A DNA stretch of 32,622 nucleotides. It comes from Defluviitaleaceae bacterium (GTDB lineage Bacteria; Bacillota; Clostridia; Lachnospirales; WRAX01). A model generated the notes under the pieces. The model was not told the origin of the DNA, ran no database searches, and was given only the letters and a program-made list of their open reading frames with translations. Positions within the stretch are counted from its first letter, which is position 1. Each line of letters begins with the position of its first letter. The stretch is from NCBI GenBank assembly GCA_009784575.1, contig WRBK01000022.1:1-32622 (forward strand), read 5' to 3'. This document shows positions 25,022 through 32,262 of the stretch, piece by piece. The position numbers and the translations under genes are program-made.

Positions 25022-25430
25022 CTCAGAGGGACTAGGATGATGCAATGTTTAATATGGAACACAAAAGATACCAACTTTCCGCCTTTTGTTTTCAACAATT
25101 TGCAGAAAAGGCGCAAAAGCACTTTTGATGAGAAAAGATAGCTATCATAGTGCTTTGAAGTCACGTAGAATTGATACAATTTTGGTCGCTTACGACAAAC
25201 AACATCAATATAGCGACCACAGAGATAAAGGGCTATATCTCAGTAGTTTTTATTTTGACACCAGATATCCCAGGGATAACTATACAGAGATAGTTGAGGA
25301 GCAGGTCGAGAAAGCATATAGATACGCCTCTGATTTAAAGCAATATTTTGAAACCGAACTAGAAAAGTTAAATAAACGGTGTTCCTCACAACAGCTAAAT
25401 ATAGACACTTTACCAAAGTTAAATGGATAG
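25000..25430 (+). pseudogene. Decayed HEPN-domain toxin gene
   Basis: From GTG at 25000 (preceded by AAGAGGG) the frame reads VATYWEITQRD, a TAG at 25033-25035, then DDAMFNMEHKRYQLSAFCFQ and QFAEKAQK. The ATY..E....D..A and AFCFQQFAEKA patterns are typical of HEPN helices 1-2. After 25115-25118 the protein continues in the next frame as ALLMRKDSYHSALKSRR and ends with FDTRYPRDNYTEIVEEQVEK and a final helix, again HEPN-like. One A missing from the AAAA run explains the shift. The 114-residue frame starting at 25086 is only the C-terminal part. HEPN proteins are RNases or AMPylation targets paired with MNT antitoxins. Confidence 0.65.
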
Positions 25431-25433
25431 CTT

Positions 25434-25463
25434 TTGAAAGGGTTTTATGCTATGAGTTATAAT
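25434..25463 (+). promoter_or_regulatory. Sigma-A promoter for the nucleotidyltransferase leader
   Basis: TTGAAA (25434-25439), an 18-bp spacer and a perfect TATAAT (25458-25463). The predicted transcript starts at about 25470, leaving a leader of about 170 nt. Confidence 0.65.
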
Positions 25464-25513
25464 TCCATTAATATCACCACTACTACCACCCAGAGTTAGA
25501 ATTTGTAAGTCTG

Positions 25514-25620
25514 CCATTTAGCCGACGACAAATGTTAGCTCTAGCTGTCGTTGGTAGATGGATGTATTGCGATATCTCCTGCACCTCACCGACGACATTT
25601 GCTGGTGAGGTATTTTATTT
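25514..25620 (+). promoter_or_regulatory. Candidate attenuator with mutually exclusive hairpins
   Basis: CCATTTA-G-CCGACGACA (25514-25530) pairs with TGTCGTTGGTAGATGG (25546-25561): 16 pairs, two of them G-U, and one bulge. An identical second CCGACGACA at 25589-25597 can pair with the same TGTCGTTGG. That second copy overlaps the left arm of a terminator-like hairpin, ACCTCACC/GGTGAGGT (25583-25590 with 25604-25611), followed by ATTTTATTT. This is the architecture of an attenuator: 1:2 allows the terminator, 2:3 blocks it. The signal is unknown. Confidence 0.55.
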
Positions 25621-25638
25621 AAAAAGGAGAGAGTGATT

Positions 25639-26403
25639 ATGAAAAAATGGGAGCAAGCAGCAAGGAAGTTTATTGAGATATGCAATTTCAGAGATGATAT
25701 TGAGACCGTATTTTTAACAGGAAGTCACGCCTTTGGAAATGCGGATGAGTTTTCTGATATTGATTTGTACATCGTGTTGAGCGATAGTGTTGACTATCGC
25801 GAGCGCGGCAACAAGCGAATTGATGGGTTCAATATTGAATATTTCGCAAACCCTATGCGGCAAATTGAGAGATATATAGAAAGTGGTTATCCTAACGCTA
25901 ATTTAATAGAAATCAATATGATGCTGGGCGGAATTGTTATTTACGATAGAAATGGTGGTGCCAAAAAGGCTATGTTCTATTGTAGAGAAAAGTTAAAGTT
26001 AGAAATACCAGAAATGAGCAACTTCAATATTAAAACAGGGCTATATCACTTTTGGGATAGTTTTGATGAGCTGCAACGAGTATACTTAAAACAAGCTCCC
26101 GATTTCGTGATGCAATTTTTCTGTTTTGTTCAAAATGCTTTTGAGCTATATTCGCGCTATACTTGCTCGCCCGTGCCAAGTTATCATAAAATGCACAGAT
26201 GGTTGACAGATGATGAATACCGCAGTAAATATGGGCTAGCAGAATATAATGACCCTGTTTTTCTTGAAATAATCAAAGCAACATTTGAGTGTGATGATAG
26301 GTGCAAAATGTTTGAGCTATCAAAAAATGTGTATGAATACGTTTCTGAAAAAATGGGCGGCTTTGATATTGATAACTTCGTTTTGCGCGGCTCATGTGAA
26401 TAA
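25639..26403 (+). CDS. Nucleotidyltransferase-domain protein
   Basis: The 254-residue protein has a Pol-beta-type nucleotidyltransferase core in its first 100 residues: GSHAFGNADEFSDIDLYIVL, with Gly28-Ser29 binding the nucleotide phosphates and Asp40/Asp42 binding metal. The C-terminal 140 residues are helical and resemble the accessory domain of aminoglycoside or lincosamide nucleotidyltransferases. The substrate may thus be a drug, but this is family-level inference. The ATG at 25639 is 9 nt from GGAG; the GTG at 25633 is too close. A long structured leader precedes it. It lies next to the MNT-HEPN remnant but is much longer than MNT antitoxins, so it is treated as separate. Confidence 0.78.
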   Translation: MKKWEQAARKFIEICNFRDDIETVFLTGSHAFGNADEFSDIDLYIVLSDSVDYRERGNKRIDGFNIEYFANPMRQIERYIESGYPNANLIEINMMLGGIVIYDRNGGAKKAMFYCREKLKLEIPEMSNFNIKTGLYHFWDSFDELQRVYLKQAPDFVMQFFCFVQNAFELYSRYTCSPVPSYHKMHRWLTDDEYRSKYGLAEYNDPVFLEIIKATFECDDRCKMFELSKNVYEYVSEKMGGFDIDNFVLRGSCE

Positions 26404-26444
26404 TACCAATAATATCTACATATTCAAAAAATTTACAAATTTGC

Positions 26445-26473
26445 GAATAATAAATTTGAAGGGGGTTAATAAT
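26445..26473 (+). promoter_or_regulatory. Sigma-F-like promoter of the SpoIIQ-like gene
   Basis: GAATA (26445-26449) and GGTTAATAAT (26464-26473) are 14 bp apart. The forespore sigma-F consensus is GHATR-N15-GGHRARHT, so spacing and two positions deviate. It fits the expected forespore expression of a spoIIQ gene. Confidence 0.4.
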
Positions 26474-26496
26474 AGCTGTGGAGGTGTTTACAGCAT

Positions 26497-27510
26497 ATGG
26501 AAGAAAAACCAAGAGGTACCAGAAATTTAGGAAACGCCAGAGGCAAGGGCTTTTATGTTGCTATGTATAGCAGCCTTGCAGGGCTTTTGGTGCTAGCTGT
26601 AGCCATTGGCTACTACAACTTTATTGGCTTTGGCAGCTTATCGGGCGATACCTATGTAGCCGATATGTCGCAAGATAATTTGTGGCAAGTGGAGGCAGAA
26701 AATTACCCCGTTGGTAATAACTGGGATATTCCGCTAGCTGACCACACGACGGAGCAACCGCCGCATACCCCGCCGCCTGACCCACAAAGGCATACCCCAT
26801 CCACACATCCAACGGATGAGGATAATAGGGGTACGGAACAGAACCACACACCACAAAGCCCTAGCCCTTCTCCTTCGCCACAGACAGGCAATGTAACCCC
26901 ATCCCCTTCTCCACAAACCACGCCACGCCCAGTACCAGAAGGTGCGGATGATGATGACTGGGATTGGGAGTTGGGCGAAGGATTTGGGAACGAAATCCAT
27001 CTGAGCGAGGATGATGGCTATGGCGAAGATATCTTTAGTGTGTTTGACCCCGCAGAGTCCCCACAATCGCAGACTTTTGCGCATTTCACTGAAGATGATA
27101 CCATGCATTGGCCTGTATTAGGTGATGTGGTGATGGATTTTGCTATGGACAGACTGGTCTATGATATAACACTAGACCAATGGCGCACCAATGACAATGT
27201 GGCAATAGCAGCAGACCGCGGAGAGGCGGTGCGTGCAGCGGCATCGGGCGTGGTTACGGACATTTTGGAGTCTCGCCAGTTTGGTCCTACCGTAGTAATC
27301 GACCATGGCAATGGCTGGGTTACTACATACAGCCAGCTAGACCCCGACACGGCGGTTAGCATAGGCGATGTAGTCACCCGTGGGCAAATCATAGGTAATG
27401 TTGGTAGCCCATCCATTTTTGGCAGTTTGCTGGGATATCATGTAAACTTTGCTGTGACAAGCAACGAAGCACCTATAGACCCAAACACCCTGCTATCCAC
27501 AGCAGACTAA
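26497..27510 (+). CDS. SpoIIQ-like degenerate LytM/M23 protein
   Basis: The 337-residue protein has a cytosolic start, a single membrane helix at about residues 19-42, a Pro/Ser/Thr-rich linker and an acidic stretch (about 85-190). A LytM/M23 domain follows at about 205-330 (VAIAADRGEAVRAAASGVVT, VVIDHGNGWVTTYSQL, VTRGQIIGNVG). The zinc ligands of active M23 peptidases are lost: the usual H..D of the first motif reads NDNVAI, and the HxH motif reads YHVNFAV. SpoIIQ, the forespore partner of SpoIIIAH in the engulfment channel, has the same layout and is also enzymatically degenerate in Bacillus. GGAGGT precedes the ATG. An inactive cell-wall-binding protein is the alternative. Confidence 0.75.
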   Translation: MEEKPRGTRNLGNARGKGFYVAMYSSLAGLLVLAVAIGYYNFIGFGSLSGDTYVADMSQDNLWQVEAENYPVGNNWDIPLADHTTEQPPHTPPPDPQRHTPSTHPTDEDNRGTEQNHTPQSPSPSPSPQTGNVTPSPSPQTTPRPVPEGADDDDWDWELGEGFGNEIHLSEDDGYGEDIFSVFDPAESPQSQTFAHFTEDDTMHWPVLGDVVMDFAMDRLVYDITLDQWRTNDNVAIAADRGEAVRAAASGVVTDILESRQFGPTVVIDHGNGWVTTYSQLDPDTAVSIGDVVTRGQIIGNVGSPSIFGSLLGYHVNFAVTSNEAPIDPNTLLSTAD

Positions 27511-27517
27511 ACCCATA

Positions 27518-27550
27518 AAATCCCTGAAGGCATTGTGCTATCAGGGATTT
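27518..27550. terminator. Hairpin between converging genes
   Basis: Perfect 10-bp stem AAATCCCTGA/TCAGGGATTT with a 13-nt loop, placed 8 bp after the SpoIIQ-like stop and 8 bp before the stop of the minus-strand gene. T-rich on the plus side (CTCATTTCT), so it may serve both strands. Confidence 0.7.
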
Positions 27551-27557
27551 CTCATTT

Positions 27558-28007
27558 CTAGAGAATCGGTACACAAATTTCACAATACCCTTTTTCCACA
27601 AGCAAAAATTGATAGCGTTCCAAAATGGGACGACTTTCATCAATTCGCTCTCCTTCTATTGATAAGACACTCATCAAATTACTGTAAAAATGTTGCACTT
27701 CATCAGCAGTATGGATAATTTCACAAACTAAATATTTTCCAGTCGGCAACATTCCATAATGTATAAACTCATCTTCAAAGACAGAATTTGTTACAAAACA
27801 AACATCATACCGACATTTTTCTGGTAATGTTTGAGCGGCATTGTCCTGTGCAATTCCATAGATAACACCCTCGCTGTTCCAAAGGTCGCGTTCGTGAACC
27901 CACCGCTTCATATCTTGCATGAGTTTATAATTCTGCTCTCCATATACGCCCACACGGCGCATATAAGCAATATGACTTTGCGGAATATTTTCGATGTACA
28001 TTTTCAT
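27558..28007 (-). CDS. GyrI-like small-molecule-binding protein
   Basis: The 149-residue protein is a stand-alone GyrI/SbmC-like domain, the fold also used as the effector domain of AraC- and MerR-type regulators. Typical elements are IAYMRRVGVYGE near the N terminus, the GIAQDNAAQTLPEKCRYDVC strand region and the C-terminal EKGYCEICVPI. Such proteins bind hydrophobic compounds or inhibitors. The ATG has no ribosome site in front. A 131-bp MITE-like element starts 3 bp upstream, and the AAAGGAG that should serve this gene lies on the far side (28144-28150). The protein itself looks intact, but translation is probably impaired. Confidence 0.8.
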   Translation of the reverse strand: MKMYIENIPQSHIAYMRRVGVYGEQNYKLMQDMKRWVHERDLWNSEGVIYGIAQDNAAQTLPEKCRYDVCFVTNSVFEDEFIHYGMLPTGKYLVCEIIHTADEVQHFYSNLMSVLSIEGERIDESRPILERYQFLLVEKGYCEICVPIL

Positions 28008-28010
28008 AAT

Positions 28011-28141
28011 TAGGGCGTGTTCCCACTATAAGAATATGCAGATTTGCAAGTCTTATTTTTGCCATTTCAAGGAGGAGCTGACGCAGAAATGCGGAAATAT
28101 CAGCCGCAAAGATGCGTATTCGTTAGTGGGAACACGCCCTA
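28011..28141. mobile_element. MITE-like element, 131 bp with terminal inverted repeats
   Basis: TAGGGCGTGTTCCCACTA at 28011-28028 is the exact reverse complement of 28124-28141. The match goes on imperfectly for about 20 more bases (GAATAtGCA..TTTGC against GAATAcGCA..TTTGC), so the whole element can fold. TA at both ends fits a 2-bp target duplication. It encodes no transposase and must have moved by one supplied in trans. The internal AAGGAGGAG is followed by no gene. Removing the element and one TA restores a normal SD-to-ATG spacing for the GyrI-like gene. Confidence 0.82.
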
Positions 28142-28143
28142 GT

Positions 28144-28150
28144 CTCCTTT
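28144..28150 (-). promoter_or_regulatory. Ribosome binding site cut off from its gene
   Basis: AAAGGAG on the minus strand, now 136 nt from the GyrI-like ATG. Without the inserted element the spacing would be ACTAATT, 7 nt, which is ideal. Confidence 0.75.
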
Positions 28151-28291
28151 CAAAATATGATACATCAAGCCTAACATCAATTAAAATTTATTGCAATAAC
28201 AAATCAAAATCTCAATGGGAACTACATAGTATAGTCATTTGCCACTATAGCTCAGAAGTTTTCTAGTTAGTAACCCTTTGAAAAAAACTAA

Positions 28292-28321
28292 TTGCATAGT
28301 TAAGTGGTTGTGTGATATACT
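28292..28321 (+). promoter_or_regulatory. Promoter of the GH20 gene
   Basis: TTGCAT (28292-28297), an 18-bp spacer and TATACT (28316-28321), then TTGGAGGTGG and the ATG at 28340. The leader is very short. Confidence 0.6.
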
Positions 28322-28339
28322 GATATTGGAGGTGGTGAC

Positions 28340-30208
28340 ATGCTAAAAATATTTATATGCAACGATAACAAAGAGGTGCAAAGCGGTCTTAAGCAATTGG
28401 CTGAAGTGGGAATGATTGAAATAACAAGCGATGGTCAACCCATAAGTGCTGTTAAGCAAAACGGTGGTTTATCCATCACACGCAATAACAGCGGAATTAC
28501 CATTGGTTATAGCCGCCTTGCCGAATTTTTCCGCGGTATTAGCTATTTGATTCAAGGTGTAGATTCCATTAGCGAGCAATCTGTTTTTGAAAATAATGGC
28601 TATATGCTTGATTGTTCCCGCAATGCTGTAGCTTCTGTTCCTGCCATCAAGCGACTTATTCGCCATATGGCTTTGATGGGGCTAACAACCTTACAACTCT
28701 ATACAGAGGATACATACGAGCTACCAGAATGGAAATATTTTGGTTATGGGCGCGGTCGTTACACTGCAGAAGAAATACGCGATATGGATAATTATGCTCA
28801 GATGTTTGGTATAGAGCTTATTCCATGTGTACAGACATTAGCACATCTTAACGCTGCTTTGCGCTGGTCAGAATTTGCCGACATTATAGATTGTAACGAC
28901 ATCCTGTTAGCAGGTGACGAAAAGACATATCGCCTTATTGACGACATGATGCATCAGTTGTCATCATGCTACGCCACAAGGCGTGTCCACATAGGCATGG
29001 ACGAGGCACATATGCTAGGTCTAGGCAAATATCTGGACAAGCATGGCTACCAAAATCGTAGTGAGATTATGTGCAATCATCTAGCGCGCGTGGTGGAAAT
29101 ATGTAAGAAATATGGACTAAAGCCCATGATGTGGAGCGATATGTTTTTTAGGCTTGCCTATAATGATGAATATTACAAGGCAGGTGACGAGCCGCTTTCG
29201 CCAGAGCTTATGAAGCTTATGAACCCTGATGTAGGATTGGTTTATTGGGATTATTACCATAAAGATATGGCGCATTATGCAACCATGCTAGATAGGCATA
29301 AGAGCTTCCCGAATGAGCTGATATTTGCTGGTGGCGCATGGAAATGGGGCGGACTTTTCCCTGAGCTTAAATGGAGCGAGGATACAACGCGCCCTGCCCT
29401 TGCCGTATGTCGCGAGGCGGGTTTAAAAGAGGTTTTTGCTACTGGCTGGGGTGATGATGGCGCGGAATGTTCTGCTTTTGCTATCTTGCCAGTCTTACAG
29501 CTATACGCAGAATTGGGCTATGGCAATGATGCTAATAAAGCTGAGCTAACCGCACGCTTTAAAGCTTGCACAGGTGGTAATTGGGATGATTTTTGGTTGC
29601 TTGATAGCCCAAATGACACTACAAAAACACGTGGAGATTTTGTAAACACTACAAAACCACTGCTATATCAAGATATTATGCTAGGGTTAATTGATAAACA
29701 TGTAGATGCTGACACCTTCCCTGCACATTTCGAAAAATGCGCAAATGAACTAACCGAAGCCGCTACGCGTAATGGCGACTGGGGCTATATGTTTGCTCAT
29801 GCCGCCGCATTGTGCCGTGTTTTGGCGCGTAAATGTACAATGGGGTTGGATATGACTCAAGCATATTTAAATGACGACAAAGATGAGCTGCGCCGCCTAG
29901 CCGATACTGAAGTCTCTAATTTGTTGAAGCTTACAGCGGACTTGATGCAGACCTTTGAGAAACAATGGCTAACAGAAAACAAGCCTTTTGGGCTGGAGGT
30001 AATTCAAATACGTGTGGGTGCAATACGCACAAGGCTTGAAGCCACTACGCGCCGAATCAATTCTTATCTTGTGGGAGAGGTTGAAAAGCTAGAGGAGTTA
30101 GAATATGAAAGATTGGGCTTTCATGGTGATATTGCAGAAGGCGCGGATATTAATGCCCATTGCAATTTGTGGCAACAGATTGTCACGCCATCAAGGCTTA
30201 GTTGGTAG
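28340..30208 (+). CDS. Cytosolic GH20 beta-N-acetylhexosaminidase (GcnA-like)
   Basis: The 622-residue protein has a short N-terminal domain and a GH20 TIM barrel from about residue 85 to 400. The catalytic Asp221-Glu222 pair lies in HIGMDEAH, and other barrel strands are visible (LTTLQLYTEDTYELP, ELIPCVQTLAHL, GLKPMMWSDMF, FATGWGDDGAE). A helical C-terminal domain of about 200 residues follows. There is no signal peptide, so it acts in the cytoplasm on imported GlcNAc- or GalNAc-containing sugars. The domain order and length match streptococcal GcnA. GGAGGTGGTGAC precedes the ATG. The next gene begins 11 bp downstream, so they are probably co-transcribed. Confidence 0.88.
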   Translation: MLKIFICNDNKEVQSGLKQLAEVGMIEITSDGQPISAVKQNGGLSITRNNSGITIGYSRLAEFFRGISYLIQGVDSISEQSVFENNGYMLDCSRNAVASVPAIKRLIRHMALMGLTTLQLYTEDTYELPEWKYFGYGRGRYTAEEIRDMDNYAQMFGIELIPCVQTLAHLNAALRWSEFADIIDCNDILLAGDEKTYRLIDDMMHQLSSCYATRRVHIGMDEAHMLGLGKYLDKHGYQNRSEIMCNHLARVVEICKKYGLKPMMWSDMFFRLAYNDEYYKAGDEPLSPELMKLMNPDVGLVYWDYYHKDMAHYATMLDRHKSFPNELIFAGGAWKWGGLFPELKWSEDTTRPALAVCREAGLKEVFATGWGDDGAECSAFAILPVLQLYAELGYGNDANKAELTARFKACTGGNWDDFWLLDSPNDTTKTRGDFVNTTKPLLYQDIMLGLIDKHVDADTFPAHFEKCANELTEAATRNGDWGYMFAHAAALCRVLARKCTMGLDMTQAYLNDDKDELRRLADTEVSNLLKLTADLMQTFEKQWLTENKPFGLEVIQIRVGAIRTRLEATTRRINSYLVGEVEKLEELEYERLGFHGDIAEGADINAHCNLWQQIVTPSRLSW

Positions 30209-30219
30209 AGGAGGGCTTC

Positions 30220-30863
30220 ATGAAAATATTGTGCATATCTGCATCGAATAATTTCAAAGAAGATGTGAAAGAAACATCATCTTACATAATATGTAAGCGA
30301 ATAGTTAATGAGGTTGAAAAAGTGGAGACACAAGCCAATTGCTCTATTCTTGAACTAAAAAACTACACGCCAACCCCTGCACCAATTGTCAGAAATGCTT
30401 AGATACCAGCCGTTGTATTATTGATGATGATTTCAACAAAATTTATGAAGAAATCCTTAATTGTGATGCTCTCTTTATCGTCTCTCCGCACTATGCCCCA
30501 ATCCCTGCCAAATTGTGCATGATTATGGAGAAAATGGAATCTATTTGGTTTAATCCATGGCCAAAAGACAGCTCCTATAAACCAGATGTTGTTGGCATAC
30601 CAATAGGCGTTATTTCCCATGGAGGCATGGGAAAAGAGGGGGGATTAAGGGAGTATGAAAGGGTGGTTAATTATCCGATTACAAATTGGCTGTTTACAAT
30701 TCCTGGACCTTATGAGGATACGCGCCAGCTAAAGCTGATAGGGCTTGATGACGACTGGCAATATGGTATCAATGTACCACCTGTGTTAGGGTTTGAAGAA
30801 TGGTCGGATTTGCAGATTTCTATATTCAATAAATATATTATTAAAGTTATTTATGGCAATTAA
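30220..30863 (+). pseudogene. Frameshifted flavodoxin-like NAD(P)H-dependent oxidoreductase
   Basis: The ATG at 30220 follows GAGGAGGG and gives KILCISASNNFKEDV, a flavodoxin-fold start, ending at NYTPTP. After 30374-30378 the next frame continues with CTNCQKCLDTSRCIIDDDFN, ALFIVSPHYAPIPAKLCMIM and GIPIGVISHGGMGKEGG to the stop at 30863. The joined protein of about 214 residues has the expected order: N-terminal strand, CxxCxxC segment, SPHY loop, glycine loop. One C missing from the CCCC run explains the break. The later 116-residue frame starting at 30513 is only the C-terminal half. Pseudogene or homopolymer error. Confidence 0.75.
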
Positions 30864-30921
30864 CACATGTAAACTATCCAAAATTAGCAAGAAATGCAAA
30901 GAATTCCGCTCTATGTTCGCT

Positions 30922-30927
30922 TATAAT
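30922..30927 (+). promoter_or_regulatory. Possible -10 element of the AraC-type gene
   Basis: A perfect TATAAT 23 bp before the ATG, with no good -35 at 16-18 bp. An activator-dependent promoter would look like this, but chance cannot be excluded. Confidence 0.35.
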
Positions 30928-30949
30928 AATAATCGAGAGGAGGGATTGC

Positions 30950-31828
30950 ATGGATTGGCTTAAAGGGATGAATGATGTTATAGAGCATATCGAAGAAAGC
31001 CTAACACAGCCAATACAATATGAATCATTATCGCATATTGTGGGCTGCTCTGTTTATGAGTTTTCAAGGATATTTTCTTTCATGGCAGGAATGTCTATTT
31101 CAGAGTATATTCGACGCAGACGTTTGTCACAAGCCGTTTTTGACATTCAAAATGGCAATGACAAAATTATCGACATTGCTTTGAAATACTGCTATGAATC
31201 GCCTAATGCATTTTCGCGTGCTTTTAAAGAGATGCATGACGCAACACCTTTATCTGCCCGAAAAACAGGTATATCGCTTAAAACTTATCCACCAATCTCC
31301 TTCGCACTTACAATAAAAGGAGTGAGCGAGATGAATTTTAGAATTGAGAAGCGGGATAGTTTTCAGATTATGGGGCTTGTGGGCGAAGATAATTTGGATT
31401 CTAAGACATGGGGCGAAGATACGTTGCCAGCATTGTGGCGTAAGTTCATGAATGAGTATAATCCACGCTTACGGAATAATGGCGGGGATTGCTTTTACAC
31501 AGCACCTCTTTGGCAAGTAGGAGCTTATGACTTTGAATACCAAGATGGCAAAACAACTGCGATTATTGGTGCTGAATACAAAGGCGTAAAACTCGATGGA
31601 ATGAGCATAAAGATGGTTCCTGCCGCTACTTGGGCGGTTTTCACCATTACTTCACCTACTGGTGCGCCATATGTACCAGAAGCATGGACGCGAGTAATTA
31701 CCGAATGGTTTCCAACAAGTCAGTATGTGCGCGACGAGTCCGCTCCAAGCATGGAGGTATTTCCTGATGGTGATGCCTCGTCCAAAAATTACGAATGGGA
31801 GATATGGATGCCTGTTTTAAATAAATAG
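30950..31828 (+). CDS. AraC-family regulator with GyrI-like effector domain
   Basis: The 292-residue protein begins with a double helix-turn-helix AraC DNA-binding domain (residues 5-105: YESLSHIVGCSVYEFSRIFS, then ISEYIRRRRLSQAV and IALKYCYESPNAFSRAFKEM). A GyrI/SbmC-like ligand-binding domain follows from about residue 125 to the end (FRIEKRDSFQIMGLVG, WQVGAYDF, MVPAATWAVFTI, YEWEIWMPVLNK). This layout is typical of the Rob/MarA-like regulators that sense small hydrophobic compounds. GAGAGGAGGG precedes the ATG. The target is unknown; the stand-alone GyrI-like protein at 27558 has the same fold and could share a ligand. Confidence 0.9.
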   Translation: MDWLKGMNDVIEHIEESLTQPIQYESLSHIVGCSVYEFSRIFSFMAGMSISEYIRRRRLSQAVFDIQNGNDKIIDIALKYCYESPNAFSRAFKEMHDATPLSARKTGISLKTYPPISFALTIKGVSEMNFRIEKRDSFQIMGLVGEDNLDSKTWGEDTLPALWRKFMNEYNPRLRNNGGDCFYTAPLWQVGAYDFEYQDGKTTAIIGAEYKGVKLDGMSIKMVPAATWAVFTITSPTGAPYVPEAWTRVITEWFPTSQYVRDESAPSMEVFPDGDASSKNYEWEIWMPVLNK

Positions 31829-31837
31829 TTTGATAAG

Positions 31838-31869
31838 ATACTCCCTGCTGCTACAGCAGCAGGGAGTAT
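31838..31869. terminator. Hairpin between the AraC gene and sigK
   Basis: A perfect 14-bp stem ATACTCCCTGCTGC/GCAGCAGGGAGTAT with a TACA loop. There is no T-run on either strand, so it may act as a transcript-end stabiliser or factor-dependent stop for both converging genes. Confidence 0.6.
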
Positions 31870-31899
31870 AAATACAATCACAATCCGCCTTACAAGCCC

Positions 31900-32262
31900 C
31901 TATCCCTCCACAAGCTCGCCCAACAATTTCTCTAATGCCTTTTTCTCTATTCGTGATACATAGCTACGCGAAATATCCATCTTTTCGCTTATCTCCCTCT
32001 GCGTTACCTCTTTGCCGCCCTGCAAGCCGTACCGCATCTGAATTATCTCTCTTTCACGCGGATTCAGGCTGTCCCGCATACTGTCATACAAAAGTTTAAC
32101 CTGCATACGCAAATCCACAATGTCTGGCAAAGCATCGCTGTCATCTGGTAGCCTATCCTCCAAAGTAACCCCATTCCCCTCTTTATCAATGCCTATGGTG
32201 TCATATATGGATACATCGCCATTATATTTTTTTGTTGCCCTGAGGTACATGCGTATCTCATT
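31900..32262 (-). CDS. sigK: Sigma-K, 3' part (SpoIIIC-like), interrupted by an inserted element
   Basis: The 120 codons encode the second half of the mother-cell sporulation sigma factor: NEIRMYLRATKKYNGDVSIY, DTIGIDKEGNGVTLEDRL, then region 4 with LNPREREIIQMRYGL and the helix-turn-helix TQREISEKMDISRSYVSRIE. Sigma-K normally has a further 110 or so residues (region 2) before NEI. They are missing, and the frame upstream of AATGAG belongs to the end of a recombinase gene. The ATG at 32292 lies inside the recombinase sequence and is not a true start. By analogy with Bacillus spoIVCB/spoIIIC, excision would join this part to a 5' part outside the window. Confidence 0.88.
   Translation of the reverse strand, partial: NEIRMYLRATKKYNGDVSIYDTIGIDKEGNGVTLEDRLPDDSDALPDIVDLRMQVKLLYDSMRDSLNPREREIIQMRYGLQGGKEVTQREISEKMDISRSYVSRIEKKALEKLLGELVEG
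32257..32262 (-). other. Putative attachment core of the sigK element
   Basis: AATGAG on the minus strand, at the point where sigma-K homology begins (codons for Asn-Glu-). The Bacillus subtilis skin core is remembered as AATGA at the same Asn-Glu codons. The recombinase stop codon TGA overlaps it. Confidence 0.6.

Larger units (their letters stand above)
28142..28339. other. Gap holding a stranded ribosome site and the GH20 promoter
   Basis: This intergenic stretch contains AAAGGAG on the minus strand (28144-28150) and the promoter of the GH20 gene. Otherwise it is AT-rich with no gene that I can support. The 90-codon frame crossing from the MITE into this gap is accidental. Confidence 0.5.

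Noticed and set aside
25086-25430. Independent 114-residue gene
   Set aside because: It lacks a start signal, and its N-terminal 12 residues are out-of-frame HEPN codons. It is the C-terminal half of the decayed HEPN gene.
27994-28266. Plus-strand 90-codon frame across the MITE
   Set aside because: It runs through the inverted repeat and has no ribosome site or protein-like pattern.
30513-30863. Independent 116-residue protein
   Set aside because: It is the C-terminal half of a flavodoxin-like protein whose N-terminal half lies directly upstream in another frame.
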